From: Periplaneta americana
Lineage: Eukaryota; Arthropoda; Insecta; Blattodea; Blattidae
Reading direction: 5' to 3'
NCBI RefSeq assembly: GCF_040183065.1
Contig: NC_091119.1
Coordinates: 194,884,543-194,948,542 of the forward strand
Length of the DNA: 64,000 nt
Under the pieces are notes generated by a model. The model ran no database searches. It was not told the origin of the DNA and worked only from the letters and a program-made list of their open reading frames with translations. Positions 36,528 through 48,099 of this stretch are shown here, in pieces (within the stretch, counting starts at the first letter, position 1; every line of letters begins with the position of its first letter). The position numbers and the translations under genes were made by a program.

Positions 36528-37802
36528 GGCAGTTCATTGTATCCAGTTATTGTTGACATAACACGATCTTTACAGACGTTTATAAAGCCATAAATTCGAC
36601 TGACTCTCACGAAATCTATGATATTTAGATATCGCTAGGGAATTTTCACAATCATTCAGGGTTTTGTCACAAAAAAATCGGTGTTTACAGAACTATAAGC
36701 GGGTCAGATGAGAAACGAGACGAAAGGTAATTTGGTGTTGAGGTGTGCAGAATTCGAAAGAGTAAAGACAAAGAGTGTAAAGTTCTGCGTTCTTTAAGTC
36801 GGAGCCACGAAAGACTTGCGAAGGACGGTGATATGTGATCTTATCGTCGGATGTTGCACACCTATCTGACGCACTTATTCTGAACTCCCTGACAGTTCAG
36901 AACTTACGTCACTTAACAGAAACGTCACAATAAACGAAGTGCGGCATTACTAGGGTTTGTAGTAGGGTAAGTTTTAGTTGTTGGGACAAGAAGTTTCTTA
37001 AGCGACTCAAACAGTGAATGGAGGAACAGATTTTTTTTTTATTCGGTGTCTAAAATTTCATCCCTAATTATGTGTTAGGAATACCATGAATCGAAGCAAA
37101 TTAATTATTATTGCTACATTATTGTCGCTTTTACCGATAAAAGTGATAAATAATGTTTTCCGTTTTAGATGAGTAATGATTATGATTATGATAAAAATAA
37201 TAATAATTTATATTATTATTCGTGATATTTCATGCTATTACGGATTCTCATTTGCATTAATTTTTTATAATAGACCACATTTTATATTATTCCCTGAGTA
37301 GAGGTTCCGCGGAACACACATTGAGAGATGCAGTTCTAATAGGTTAATTTATGCGAGATTTGTTAAAATTGTATTATTTCCCCCATTGAACATAAAGAAG
37401 AGTGTATAAGTGGCGCCATTTAACTACAGGATGTTTTATAAAAAAGCGACAGGAGATTTAAAGAAATCCCAATGTTACGCGAAATGTCTACACCGTACTC
37501 AAATTGAAGTAATATGACAATAACAATGTCAATGAGAAATGAATATAGAATAGAGCGAGGTGAACAATGTGTCATAAACGCGTTTGAACATTATTTCGTG
37601 TCATGTCAGTGTTATTGTCGGGCATCTTATGAGTAGACTTCGTTGAATTGCCACACGCAGCATGCAATCAGGTTGCCGATGTACGGTAGTATAGAGGAGG
37701 TGAGCGACCGCCCGGTCTCGTAGTATAAGCAGTTCATGTTAAGGGTTGTGACCGGTCCAAATAGATAGAACAGCTACAGCTAATGTATACCTATGTAAGC
37801 AC
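36525..37802. other. No gene seen
   Basis: No recognisable gene or element ends. TACAGGATGTTTTATAAAAA at about 37425 resembles a transposon terminus but has no partner. Confidence 0.45.
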
Positions 37803-38480
37803 TTGTTTTTGCATTACTGTGGTTGGAATAGTCAAAGCTTAACATCTGTTCAATGCAGACAAGAATTCAATCAAACATGCTACATTGAGCGTGTTGCTGT
37901 TCCAAATAATTGCCCCTGGAATACCCTTACCCCCGCAGCCAGTCTTGACCCGTTGGAAAACGGCAAAATAATGAAGGTAATTGATGCATTGGATAGCTCA
38001 GACAGTTCCGCTGTTGCAGCTGTAAAATCATTGCCTTCTGAACAGCTATTGGAAGATATTCTGTTCATTGATTTTAATTTTTAAATTGTGTCCAAAAGCA
38101 TCATCCTGTTAGAATCGTCTAAACTACACCTCTCAGAAGCCCTTTATATAGTGGATAAAGTATCACAAACCGTTATCCAAAATAACAATTCACTAATTTC
38201 AGAAAAAGTGAAATGTAAGTTGAGAAACATTATTGCTAAAAATTCTGCCTATTCACAACTTCGTATTATAAATGATGTACCATCAGGTCACGACAAGACA
38301 TCTGAAGTTGGTGTACTAAAAAGTAGTGACTTTCCGTTCTTCAAATGTGTACGTATTACATCCTGTGATGTTGAACGTACATTTTTTCAAAATAAAAACT
38401 GTTTAAGTGACCATCGGAGGAGGTTACTTTGCTGTCGCTCAAAATGTACGTAACTCTTCATTGCACTGCACATATTCAAG
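37803..38480 (+). pseudogene. hAT-like transposase C-terminal remnant
   Basis: Two adjacent frames (37803-38084 and 38088-38453) read through one stop. The end FFKCVRITSCDVERTFFQNK followed by LSDHRRRLL matches the hAT dimerisation region pattern (ITSCDVERSFS...LSDNRRS). The preceding segment, SKSIILLESSKLHLSEALYI, fits the helical part upstream. No N-terminal BED finger or catalytic domain is nearby. I take it for a decayed transposase or a related domesticated gene. Confidence 0.72.
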
Positions 38481-38817
38481 GATGATGTGAGTATCTTACA
38501 TTAAATTTTAAGAGTTAATATATCTCACTATAAAATATTTGTGTATTTACATGTTTAGACATTTGCTACTTCAATGATCATTCATTATATTTCTTGAATA
38601 CAGGATCCAGGTTGTATTGTAACCGCAGTATACTGCTCAGTGTTTACATTAGAGGCATACTCCATCCTTTGCACGCCCCATTCTCATACAGTCTATACCG
38701 CGTGCGCAGTAAACCTTACGATTCTCGTGGCAATTCCACGAAGTCTACTTATGCGTATTCAGAGGGTATGTACCCTACTGAAGCAATTGTAAATAAAATA
38801 AGAAATAAGACACAACT

Positions 38818-39094
38818 ATAACATTTACATGAACTTTCTTTTGTTATAATATTGTTAACGCTTACAGAATGTCATTTATTTTGAATGCAATATTGTTTAC
38901 TTTTTAATTTGTCATTTTGTAAGTTAATTTTATGCGCAATTTCAATGTATTTTATTTTACTGCAAATTTTAATTATTGTGAAACATTATCTACTGTAAAT
39001 TTCAGTTTATTGTAAACAAACTTCTTGTAAGACATTTTAATGTCACATCTTAAATGTTACTGTTTAACATTCTTTGTCTTTGGCAAGATTAAAA

Positions 39095-39163
<69 letters not shown>

Positions 39164-39330
39164 CTTACTTAGTGGAAATAAAATAAAATTTTAATATTTA
39201 CATGAAATTTCTTTTGTTATAATATTGCTAAGAATTACAGAATGTAATTTATTTTGAAAGCAATATTACTTACTTTTTTAGTTTGTAATTTTGTAAGTTA
39301 ATTTTATGCGTAATTTCAATGTACACTTGT
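38818..39330 (+). repeat. Duplicated 135 bp segment flanking a (TTA)n run
   Basis: 38818-38950 and 39190-39326 are about 90% alike (ACATGAA-TTTCTTTTGTTAT and GTAAGTTAATTTTATGCG). The microsatellite at 39099-39161 lies between them. Confidence 0.8.
39099..39161. repeat. (ATT)n microsatellite
   Basis: About 21 perfect units. Confidence 0.95.
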
Positions 39331-39378
39331 ACTTATACTTAATTACAAATGGCTTTTAAGAAACCCGGAGATGTTGAT

Positions 39379-39413
39379 AAAGCGTCGTAAAATAACCTAC
39401 TAAAAAAAACCGG
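39379..39413 (+). mobile_element. Extremely truncated SINE A tail
   Basis: Only GATGTTGATAAAGCGTCGTA and AAATAACCTACTAAAA are present, flanked by near-identical AACCCGGAG/AAACCGGAG, a likely target duplication. Confidence 0.65.
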
Positions 39414-39653
39414 AGGTTCATTCCGCCCTGACATAAGCCCGCCATCGGTCCCTATCCTGTGCAAGATGAATTCAGTCTCTATCATCATATCCCACCTCCC
39501 TCATATCCATTTTAATATTATACTCCCATCTACGTCTCGGCCTCCCAAAAGGTCTTTTTCCTCCGGCTTTCCAACTAACACTCTCTAATATGCATTTCTG
39601 GATTCGCCCATACGTGCTACATGCCCTGCCCATCTCAAACTTCTGGATTTAAT

Positions 39654-39907
39654 TTTTTTTAGTAGGTTATTTTACGTCGCTTTATCAACAGCTTAGGTTA
39701 TTTAGCGTCTGAATGAGATGAAGGTGATAATGCCGGTGAAATGAATCCGGGGTCCAACACCGAAAGGTACCCAGCATTTGCTCATATTGGGTTGAGGGAA
39801 AACCCCGGAAAAAACCTCAACCAGGTAAGTTGCCCCGACCGGGAATCGAACCCGGGCCACCTGGTTTCACGTCTAGACTCGCTAACCGTTACTCCACAGG
39901 TGTGGAC
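39654..39907 (-). mobile_element. SINE family A, full length
   Basis: The minus-strand head has box B GGGTTCGATTCCCGG, and the target duplication TCTGGATTTAAT is at 39642-39653 and 39908-39919. The plus-strand ORF over it (MNPGSNTERYPAF...) is an antisense artefact of the SINE. Confidence 0.93.
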
Positions 39908-40508
39908 TCTGGATTTAATGTTCCTAATTATGTCAGGTGAAGAATACAATGCGTTCAGCTCTGCGTTGTGTAACTTTCTCCATTCTCCTGTAACTTCATC
40001 CCTCTTAGCCTCAATTATTTTTCTAAGAACCTTATTCTCAAACACCCTTAATCTCTGTTCCTCTCTGTACTTATACGAGTATTATTCTCCTTAAATATGT
40101 CATATCCTTGTTTACGCTGTACTTATGCCGTATTGTCAAATATTTGAAAAAATAAATTATAGTGATTTGTTGTGATCAGGGGCGTATCAGCCAGAACCTC
40201 AATCAGAGGTAACAGTAACGTTATAAATTCTATTTAAACTTTGACCTCGCTACACACCACACACGGGAATGACATCTGATTTGTACGAGTATTACGTTAT
40301 TTTATGATGAAGTGAAACCGAGAGACGGATGTTACATATCTACAATATCTGGAAAAATAAATAAGCGAGTTTTCATAATGTCGAAAATCAGTGACAGGCT
40401 GGTTAGGTTTGATTTGGTCAGGCTTTTGGTATGTCTTGAATATTCTGTAGGCATGCTTTTTGGTAGATATGTATACTAGATTTACCCTGGACCGATTAAC
40501 GTGATTAT

Positions 40509-40773
40509 GTCCACATCTGTGGAGTAACGGTCAGCGCGTCTGGCCGCGAAACCAGGTGGCCCGGGTTCGAATCCCGGTCGGGGCAAGTTACCTGGTTGAG
40601 GTTTTTCCGGGGTTTTCCCTTAACCCAATATGAGCAAATGTTGGGTAACTTTCGGTGCTGGACCCCGGGCTCATTTCACCGGCATTATCACCTTCATTTC
40701 ATTCAGACGCTAAATAACCTTAGATGTTGATACAGCGTCGTAAAATAACCCACTAAAAAAATTAAAAAAAAAA
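40509..40773 (+). mobile_element. SINE family A, full length with perfect 12 bp duplication
   Basis: The 265 bp element runs from the tRNA-like head (GGAGTAACGGTCAGCGCGTC ... GGGTTCGAATCCCGG) to an A-rich tail. It is flanked by TAACGTGATTAT at 40497-40508 and 40774-40785. Confidence 0.95.
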
Positions 40774-40785
40774 TAACGTGATTAT

Positions 40786-42789
40786 TGCGTGTGAAAATGT
40801 CGAAGAAATTCATAGGTTGTATTCATAAAAAAAAAAACAATGTATTTGGGGCGGATTTACAGCTTTCGCGGTAATTACATCTTGTTTCTAGAGTGGTGTA
40901 ATACAATATTGAGGTTCTTTTCAATTATGTAAGTACGTTTTTTCTTCCTTGTGTGGTGCGTAATTTTCTAACAGCCGAATCTTAAACTTGTGTCTCGCAT
41001 TTTAAATCGGAAAAGAATTTTAAGTCATCGCTCACTGCAGTAAACATTTTCAGATTTTGTACCAGCATTTTATTCGAAACATTGTGTGCAAAGGAAACGG
41101 CCATCAAGATGAAGGAATTTAACCACCACGAAGTGAGCTAACGGGGTACCAGCTGCCAACAGAGAAATCTCTCTCTTCGATAAAATCTATAAGGAATATG
41201 TGAACCACCAGTTTCTTCCTCCAAGCGACTGCTCAAGGTGGTAAATACCCAATTACGTCTACTACAATGCCTCTTTATGAAATCGACTAGTCCCATTTCC
41301 GTTGTCCAAGTGTTGTATCCTTTCACTGCGTACCTTCAGTGAAAAATTTGCGAATATTCTTCTAAGAGTCTAAAGCGTATCTAAATACTACATTCTCAAA
41401 CAATGAACATCACAATTATTAAAATGGACACACCGTGTAACATCGTGGAAACCACGATGCAATAATAAGATACTCAAACTAAATACTTACAGGAATTATT
41501 GAGATCAAGGACGCTGCCAATTCTTCGAAAAATATTCCCGTTGAACCAACAAGGCAGTAGTCACAAAACTACTTCACAAAATATTCGTATACACACTCAA
41601 CTAACACAAACACTAAACATTAATTCGTAAGAATGAGCTTTTCAAACTAGTCGAAATAAATGGAATATTCTGAGACGAGATTATTTATGGAACAAATAAA
41701 GTATCTACTTCGAGGGTATTTCTATAACATTCCGAAGATGAAAAATATAGTCACCAAATAGCCTATTTTACTTCTTGTAGGGTGTTGCAGGAATTTAAAT
41801 ACAAAAATGTGTAGGTTAAAATTCTTGTGCGCGCTGAATTAATTTCTAAATAGGCTTTTCCTACGTTCCTGTACCCGTGCGCGAGCTAAATGGGCTCTTG
41901 TAGGCCTAACAAGACTACATCCCTGGCTCAAGTGTTGGGCATGGCGCCAATTTTATTTCAAATAGTTCGACAAGTTCCCAATGAGGGCAGTGTGTGCAGT
42001 GATCTAAGGATTAGTTCTTGTAAGTCCCAACAGATGTCACCAGAAATCAAAACCCGTAAACTTTTTTTTTTTTTTTTTTCGTTGAATATAAACCTTCAGT
42101 TTAAAATGGTAAAATAAAACTATATTAAGAGAACAAAGTATTAATCCTCGCTTGTAAAAATAGCAGTATATGAATCTGTGTATGCGTGTATCCCTACGAA
42201 AAAATGAATAACAGTTGCTATGAACACAAAATAACAATGAAAATTGTGAGGGAAGTTTTTTTTATGTGGAATTGAAAAGGAGCTTGATAAGGAAAGGTTT
42301 TAATGGTAATAAAATAAATGACTACACATTTATACAAAATATTCAATAATATTTTTATTAAAATATATACAAAAACTCAAAATAAAATAAAATAATTACA
42401 TAAATTAAAATAATCGATGGAATATACCGTAATTATAATACAAATTGGTTTTCATGCAAGTTTGCATTGTAATATTTGAAGTACAAAGGAAACAAAATAC
42501 TTCAGAACAAAAGATTACATACCACATTAATTATAAATTTTCTCCCTAAGGTTTGCAAAAAAAAAAAAAAAAGTATATAAACAGCATCACCCCATATTTT
42601 ATTTTCTTGACAAAAATCTGTATACCAATATAATATTATTCTTATATCATATTTATTATACATGATGAACCGTAAGTTATCCCAGTAATTTCAGGGAGTT
42701 ATTCTTTGAAATAAAACAAAAACGTTTAATACAATTTAGCTTGTTTTGCTTCCTTTTCGAGATAATTTTTTTTTTAGTTTTGTCCTTTA
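40786..42789. other. No gene seen
   Basis: Long AT-rich stretch with a 19-base T run at 42062-42080 and an A run at 42556-42571. No protein, RNA or transposon end is recognised. Confidence 0.5.
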
Positions 42790-43112
42790 AAGTTGCAGAA
42801 GTTCGATCCAAACAAATGCCACATTGTAAAATTTCTTTGCAGAACAAAAAGTTAAATTTGTTTGGATCAAATTTCTGCACATTTAAAGAATAAAACTAAA
42901 ATTCTTTCAATAATTATTTATCATCATAATACACTGCTCTCTTAAACTGACTGAGCATATTGGAAATTTAATCAATGGCTTGCCCAAAACATGCTATGAA
43001 ATATTTCATATAAAACGAGCAAAATTGTATTAAACTTTTTTGTTTGAAATATCTAAAAAAAAAAAAAATAAAAAATAACCACCTGAAATTAATGACATTA
43101 CTTACGGTTCAT
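42790..43112 (+). repeat. Dispersed repeat R2, copy b, with a terminal hairpin
   Basis: 42855-43112 matches 16128-16400. Just before it, GCAGAAGTTCGATCCAAACA (42795-42814) is inverted at TGTTTGGATCAAATTTCTGC (42859-42878), so the end of the repeat carries an inverted copy of itself. Confidence 0.7.
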
Positions 43113-43785
43113 CTTGTTTATTATATGGCTTAACATTTTGAAAATGAAGTTTTTATTATACTTTTGCTTGAAAAATAATTGAGTACCATATTATCTTTCC
43201 TGCGATTGAAGATATCTAAGAATAACAGACACAATATCAGTTTCACTGCTTATCACTATCAATAATATTCTGAATAAAAATAATTCTGATGAGGGGGAAA
43301 AAACGTGCTTATTCACGACCATAGGATATTAATATATAAGTAAATACTGCACAATTGTAATCAAGTTATCACAATCGCTAACAACTATGTACTCTATCGT
43401 AACATGAGTTATTACAGCCATGTTTGTTTCATACATGTAATGTATGTTTCAAGCACAAACATCATTATGAATTAAAGTATTATAACATTATATTAAATTA
43501 TATAGTAAATTAAATCTACTTTCAAAATGTAAAAAATTAAAAATAATTATGGCATATGAAGTGTAACACACATCTCTTTTTACTCACTGTACCAGTACTA
43601 GGGTAACAGATAAAAAAAAAAAACTACAAGACAAAAACTAAGTACTGTTAAGCCATGTCAGTAAACACCAAGAGATAACAACGAAGTCAAGACTTCACAT
43701 CATAATTACATGGTAATTACTACTCAAATATATGTAATTAAATATATTCAGTGCTTAGTTAACATTCATGCTGGTATTACTATGA
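43113..43785. other. No gene seen
   Basis: AT-rich sequence with an A run at 43612-43623. No feature is recognised. Confidence 0.5.
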
Positions 43786-43985
43786 TGTACCGAAGTACAT
43801 ATATTTCCATGCAGGAATTCTGCATTATCATGTGGTGAAGAATGGATAGAGCAGAGAAAAATTCTCTCTGACACCGGGGCTCGAACCCAGTGTGGCTTAG
43901 TGGTAAAGTGTCAGCATGTAGAGCTGAAAACCCGGGTTCGAATCCCGGTACCAGAGAGAATTTTTCTCTACCCATTTTTCACTAT
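43786..43985 (+). mobile_element. SINE family F, rearranged copy
   Basis: An inverted tail piece (TGTACCGAAGTACATA ... AGAGAAAAATTCTCTC) precedes a plus-strand tRNA-like head GTGTGGCTTAGTGGTAAAGT ... GGGTTCGAATCCCGG. The body ends AGAGAGAATTTTTCTCTACC, so this copy too has fold-back structure. Confidence 0.72.
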
Positions 43986-44331
43986 ATCCATGCTGGTGCT
44001 ATATCACATAGGTTCACTTAGAATTCTTCTATCATTAAGGTCTTTGTCCATATGACAGCCCACAGAAATTATCGTCGTCACAATATTAGTTTGGATTGGA
44101 GTTGATTCTGACAACCAACCTCATTGAAATCACTTTAAGTTTCTTCCCTTCTAATACAGCATAACACTTTTCTATCTTCTAAAAATTTTGAAGTTTCCGA
44201 TTTTTTTTTTTGAGATGAGATTTCCTATACTTTTTATTATTTATGCTTCAATTTCCTTTCTGCCAAATATCATTTTACATTTGTTTTGTGTACTGAAATT
44301 AGATTTTTTCCAGCATTTCAGAACAATTTAC

Positions 44332-45110
44332 CACAGTCTAGTATATACAGTCACGAAGCTTGAGTTTATGAGGGTACTAGGAACAATAGACTGTGCAGGT
44401 ATTGTTTCGCATTGTCTGTGATGAGGCGATAGTAGCAATCCTAGTAGTTAGCAACTATCTATGGATGCATATTTACTATGTATTGAGCTTCGTGACTGTA
44501 TATACTACTAGGTGTTCAGTTCAAAATGTGTCTTGGCTCGCTGTATGCCGTCATGTGGCTAGCTGATGAGCCTAGAGAATTCAATCTTCCTACACTTCCG
44601 CAGCTCAGGTGTATAATCTAAGAGGCAGAGAAGTTGGCTAGCAAGTACGGCGTTCATTCTGAAGAGTACGTGCCGATACGTACGGTAACGCCGGTAGTGG
44701 CAGGAATGTGAACTGTTTGGAAATACGTACTGTCGGGATATGGGGAGAGGGTTAAGACGATTGCTTATGTATTTGTTGACATTAACTTCGACGGTCAACA
44801 TGGATACGGAGCATTTGATTTGTGTTGTGGAATGTTACCGTACGCAACCGATGATAACAAATACCCTGCGTACGACTTGCCGGCGCAAAACACAGTTCGA
44901 AAGAGGTTATGGTAGCACACAGACCGTACAGACCGCCATCTGTTGCTACGACGTTCAAGTTATACCGTACACGTTCTCAAGTTCAGATTGAAGAATGCCT
45001 TAAATAATAGGCAACTTCTCTAACATATAAACTGAAACTCGCTTCAAATCGGTGACCCAACAACAGTGACGTCATGACACACTTTGAAATGAACACCCAG
45101 TAGACTGTGG
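44332..45110. mobile_element. MITE-1 copy carrying MITE-2
   Basis: The left part 44332-44507 and right end 45103-45110 form one MITE-1, ends CACAGTCTAGTATATACAGT and ...GACTGTG. MITE-2 interrupts its right terminal repeat. Confidence 0.88.
44508..45100. mobile_element. MITE-2, nested in MITE-1
   Basis: The 593 bp element has ends CTAGGTGTTCAGTTCAAAAT and the inverse of CTGGGTGTTCATTTCAAAGT, with TA at 44506-44507 and 45101-45102. The interior has several CGTACGG/CCGTACG motifs but no transposase. Confidence 0.9.
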
Positions 45111-45536
45111 TAGTACTTGAAAAGATCTCTTATGTTACTGTGTCCATTATTTTTAACAGTCCACAAAAGCTATATGAAACATAACCAACAGAGTATGTGA
45201 TATGTGTTGCCAACGTTTCAAAATAAAAAAGGAAAATTTTATCGACTTTTTTTAGTGAATCATGCTTTCTTAATTTAAAAAAAATGGCATATTAAAGGAT
45301 TATACATACAACCATAGTACACACACTCACATTTGTGTGTCTTTAGTATCTAATTTTTAACGACACTTTCATATTTTGAAACTGATTTAACTTTAGCAAT
45401 TTACTGTCGTTTTTTAATACATTAAAAAAATTCTTTGCAGGGCATGTGAAAATTTATAACAATTTGAAGCTCTGAATTTATCAGTTCTGGTGAGCATCTG
45501 TTCCTCACATCAGTCTATTTATTCTTTATCTTGCAG
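45111..45536. other. No gene seen
   Basis: AT-rich sequence. It ends in a pyrimidine tract and CAG that could be a splice acceptor for 45537-45671. Confidence 0.4.
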
Positions 45537-45671
45537 CTGATATTTGCCAAATCAAGTAACTTCCATGAAATCCCAATCAGACAACTAGTTGCCTTCATTG
45601 AGAAGACTGGAATGGGACTGGAAATAGTTCGGGGACAATGTAACAGTTCGGAAATGGACGTAGTACTCTGA
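45537..45671 (+). CDS. Possible terminal exon of an unidentified gene
   Basis: After the acceptor-like TATTCTTTATCTTGCAG a frame of 44 codons reads LIFAKSSNFHEIPIRQLVAF, then EKTGMGLEIVRGQ, and ends TGA. The codon content is balanced and no stop occurs before the end, in contrast to the surroundings. I do not recognise the protein, see no upstream exon on this strand, and cannot exclude chance. Confidence 0.25.
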   Translation: MIFAKSSNFHEIPIRQLVAFIEKTGMGLEIVRGQCNSSEMDVVL

Positions 45672-46179
45672 AGGCTAACTCAGACCTAGCCTTTCCAATT
45701 TATTCTAATCTAATCTAATGATCACAATTCTTTTTTATTACTGAAAATTTCCTTCATCAAGCTATATTCTTTAACTGTAGAGTTAAGTTAAGCGTTCATA
45801 TACTTAAAAAAAAAAAATCTTTCGGCACATTCGGATTTTTATTATAGTATCGCGCACTTGTCCACTTTTCCGAATTAATCATCAAATAATGTTATAATTT
45901 ACCGCTAGAGCGCATCATTTCATTGTAGTGTTCTGAACTGAACCTGGAAATAAAATGAATAGCTCTGGTAACTTAAACTATGGAGAACATACCTGATTGA
46001 TTTAATATTTCCTCAATCTCATCCCACATGTTCTTTTTGCATATTACATTGCTACAGTAATTATAATTTGACAAACTGTTAAGCTCTTCATACTGTTGGA
46101 CTAACAAAATAAGTTTCGCGTCATCCATTTCATTTATAATGTCTATATTATCGCGATTGGAGGCCTTGCAATCGATATA

Positions 46180-47508
46180 CGAGGTCTGTCTAAAAAGTAT
46201 CCGACCTTTAATTTTCCCGAGCGAAGTAGTGATTCTAAGGCGGCGCCACTGTGCATGGAGGAAGGAGGAACCGTAATGTGCATGCTTGAATTTTTTCACC
46301 GCATTCGCTTGTGCCAGTCACTGGCTGGTGGTCGCCAAGTAAGGTGCTGTTCTAAGTGTTTGTCGGATTTAGTTTTCTCGCAAGATGACTGAATGAATTG
46401 AGCAAAGATACTGCATCAAATTTTGTCAAAAGCTCGGTGATTCTCAAAGTCAAACAATTCGTAAGATTCAGCAGGTGTTTGGGGAAGATGCGATGGGTGT
46501 AACACAAATTAAGGAGTGGTTCAACCGATTCAAAGATGGCCGCACATCAGCGGAGAGTGAGCAGCGTTCTGGCAGGCCCCAAACTGCTCGGAGTGCAGCT
46601 GTTGTTGAGAGGGTGCGAAATTTGGTGATGGCAGATCGTCGTTTGACCGTGCGGGAGATTGCCGAAGAGGTTGGAGTGAGTAAAGATTCTGCACATGCAA
46701 TTTTGCGTGATGATTTGAACATGAACTGAGTGGCTGCGAAATTCGTGCCCAAGTTGTTGTCCCCGGAACAAAAAGACCTCCATCGTGACGTTGCACAGGA
46801 CCTTCTGGACACCGCCTACACTGATCCTGGGTTTCTGAACACCGTGATAACTGGAGATGAGTCATGGGTGTACGGGTACGACCCAGAAACAAAAAGACAG
46901 TCGTCGCAATGGAAGCATCCCGAGTCTCCAAGGCCGAAGAAAGCATGGCAGGTGCGAAGCATCAAGGTGATGCTGACTGTTTTCTTTGATGTCCGTGGAA
47001 TTGTGCATCACGAATACGCACCGGAAGGACAAACGGTGACAAAGGAGTACTATCACGATGTTCTCTGGCGACTTCGTGATGCAGTTCGGCGCAAAAGACC
47101 AGACATGTGGACAGCGAACAACTGGCACTTGCATCACGACAACGACCTCGCACATTCATCCCAATTGATCCACACTTCCTTGGCCAAACATGGAATTACA
47201 ACCGTTCGCCAACCTTCCTACGCTCCAGACTTGGCTCCTTGCAACTTCTGGTTGTTTCCAAAATTGAAGACACCACTGAAAGGATCCCGTTTTGAGAGTA
47301 GAGAAGAGATAATGCGGAACGCGACGACGGAGCTGAACATCATTCCAAAAGAAGACTTCCATAGGTGTCTCCGGCAGTGGAGGGATCGGTGGGCTAAGTG
47401 TGTGCAAGCACAAGGGGCCTACTTTGAAGGGGATTAGGGTCCCAACCCCGTCAGGTATTTGAAATATTTTTTCTGGCTAAAGGTCGGATACTTTTTAGAC
47501 AGGCCTCG
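46180..47508 (+). mobile_element. Near-complete mariner element
   Basis: The 1329 bp element is flanked by TA at 46178-46179 and 47509-47510. Terminal inverted repeats of about 30 bp begin CGAGGYCTGTCTAAAAAGTA and differ at one or two bases. It carries a full-length transposase frame on the plus strand and sits inside the MADF exon. Confidence 0.93.
46385..47437 (+). pseudogene. Mariner transposase with two nonsense codons
   Basis: The reading frame is 351 codons, the usual mariner length, and is uninterrupted except for TGA at codon 4 and TGA after the NMN at about codon 115. Both could arise by a single base change. The N-terminal paired-type helix-turn-helix region includes IKEWFNRFKDGR. 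The catalytic DD34D triad is visible as TGDESW, HHDND and YAPDLAP. No frameshifts are seen, so the copy looks relatively young. The two stops prevent it from making a full product. Confidence 0.92.
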
Positions 47509-47637
47509 TATTTTCATGACATTCTTTATTTCGATCTTGACCCATAAGGAAATCCATTTAGAATTCTCTGACAAGAATTCTGGATGGAATCCGGTCACAC
47601 GGATAGAGGCGATACGGCCAAGTGGACGTTGCTCCAT

Positions 47638-48041
47638 TTAAAATAATGCAAAGAATAAAAATCCGAACGTGCAGAACGAATCCATTCCGGTAGTGAGCGC
47701 CTACCTTAAGTGGGACTGTTCCATAGCAGTGTACAGTGTACAGTATTTTGAAAATTTAACATACTGGGATTGTTAAACGTGCAGAATTAAAATGGACCCT
47801 AGCTTCTACAGTTATTTATGAATTTTTATAAGTTTGCAGAAGCTCATTGGACGATTACTTTGAAGACAATCAGATAACACAGCCATTTATATTTAAGATT
47901 CAATGTCAGTCCACTTTGAATCAGTAAAGATTATTACAATTCACAAATTTACATTTACAAATCTGCAGAAAAACTGGGAAAGAAAAAAAGGAATTATGTA
48001 AACACCATGTCTGGGATGAACACTACAGATGAATATACATA
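47638..48041. other. Between mariners, no gene seen
   Basis: Upstream flank of the MADF exon. It has no clear promoter elements and no transposon ends. Confidence 0.4.
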
Positions 48042-48099
48042 CTAGGTTCAAAAAGTTCCCGGAATTTGCTAGCATCATAGAAACAACGTACCTTAAACA

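Larger units (their letters stand above)
39345..40080 (-). pseudogene. LINE-E ORF2 C-terminal end, interrupted twice
   Basis: Minus-strand pieces give FENKVLRKIIEAKRDEVTGE, NIIRNIKSR and the RRRWEYNIKMDM-type region, collinear with 51835-55045. A SINE A copy sits at 39654-39907, and a 35 bp SINE A tail lies near the LINE 3' end at 39379-39413. Confidence 0.82.
45993..47557 (-). pseudogene. MADF-domain first exon, split by a mariner insertion
   Basis: If the mariner at 46180-47508 and one TA are removed, a single minus-strand frame runs from ATG at 47557 (preceded directly by an in-frame TAA) through MDFLMGQDRNKECHEN into DDAKLILLVQQYEEL and MWDEIEEILNQS. It ends at a good donor, CAG|GTATGT, at 45993. 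The LILLVQQYEEL...YNY...MWDEI pattern is the start of a MADF (Myb/SANT-like) domain, as in BESS-family regulators and in some transposon-encoded accessory proteins. I found no downstream exon encoding the rest of the domain within the window. It may be a host gene broken by the insertion, a dead paralogue, or part of an older transposon. Confidence 0.55.

Noticed and set aside
46468..47413. Several minus-strand ORFs
   Set aside because: They are antisense to the mariner transposase frame.
47434..47637. 67-codon minus ORF starting MEQRPLGRIASIRV
   Set aside because: It is in a different frame from the MADF domain and ends inside the mariner terminus; the MADF frame has its own ATG at 47557.
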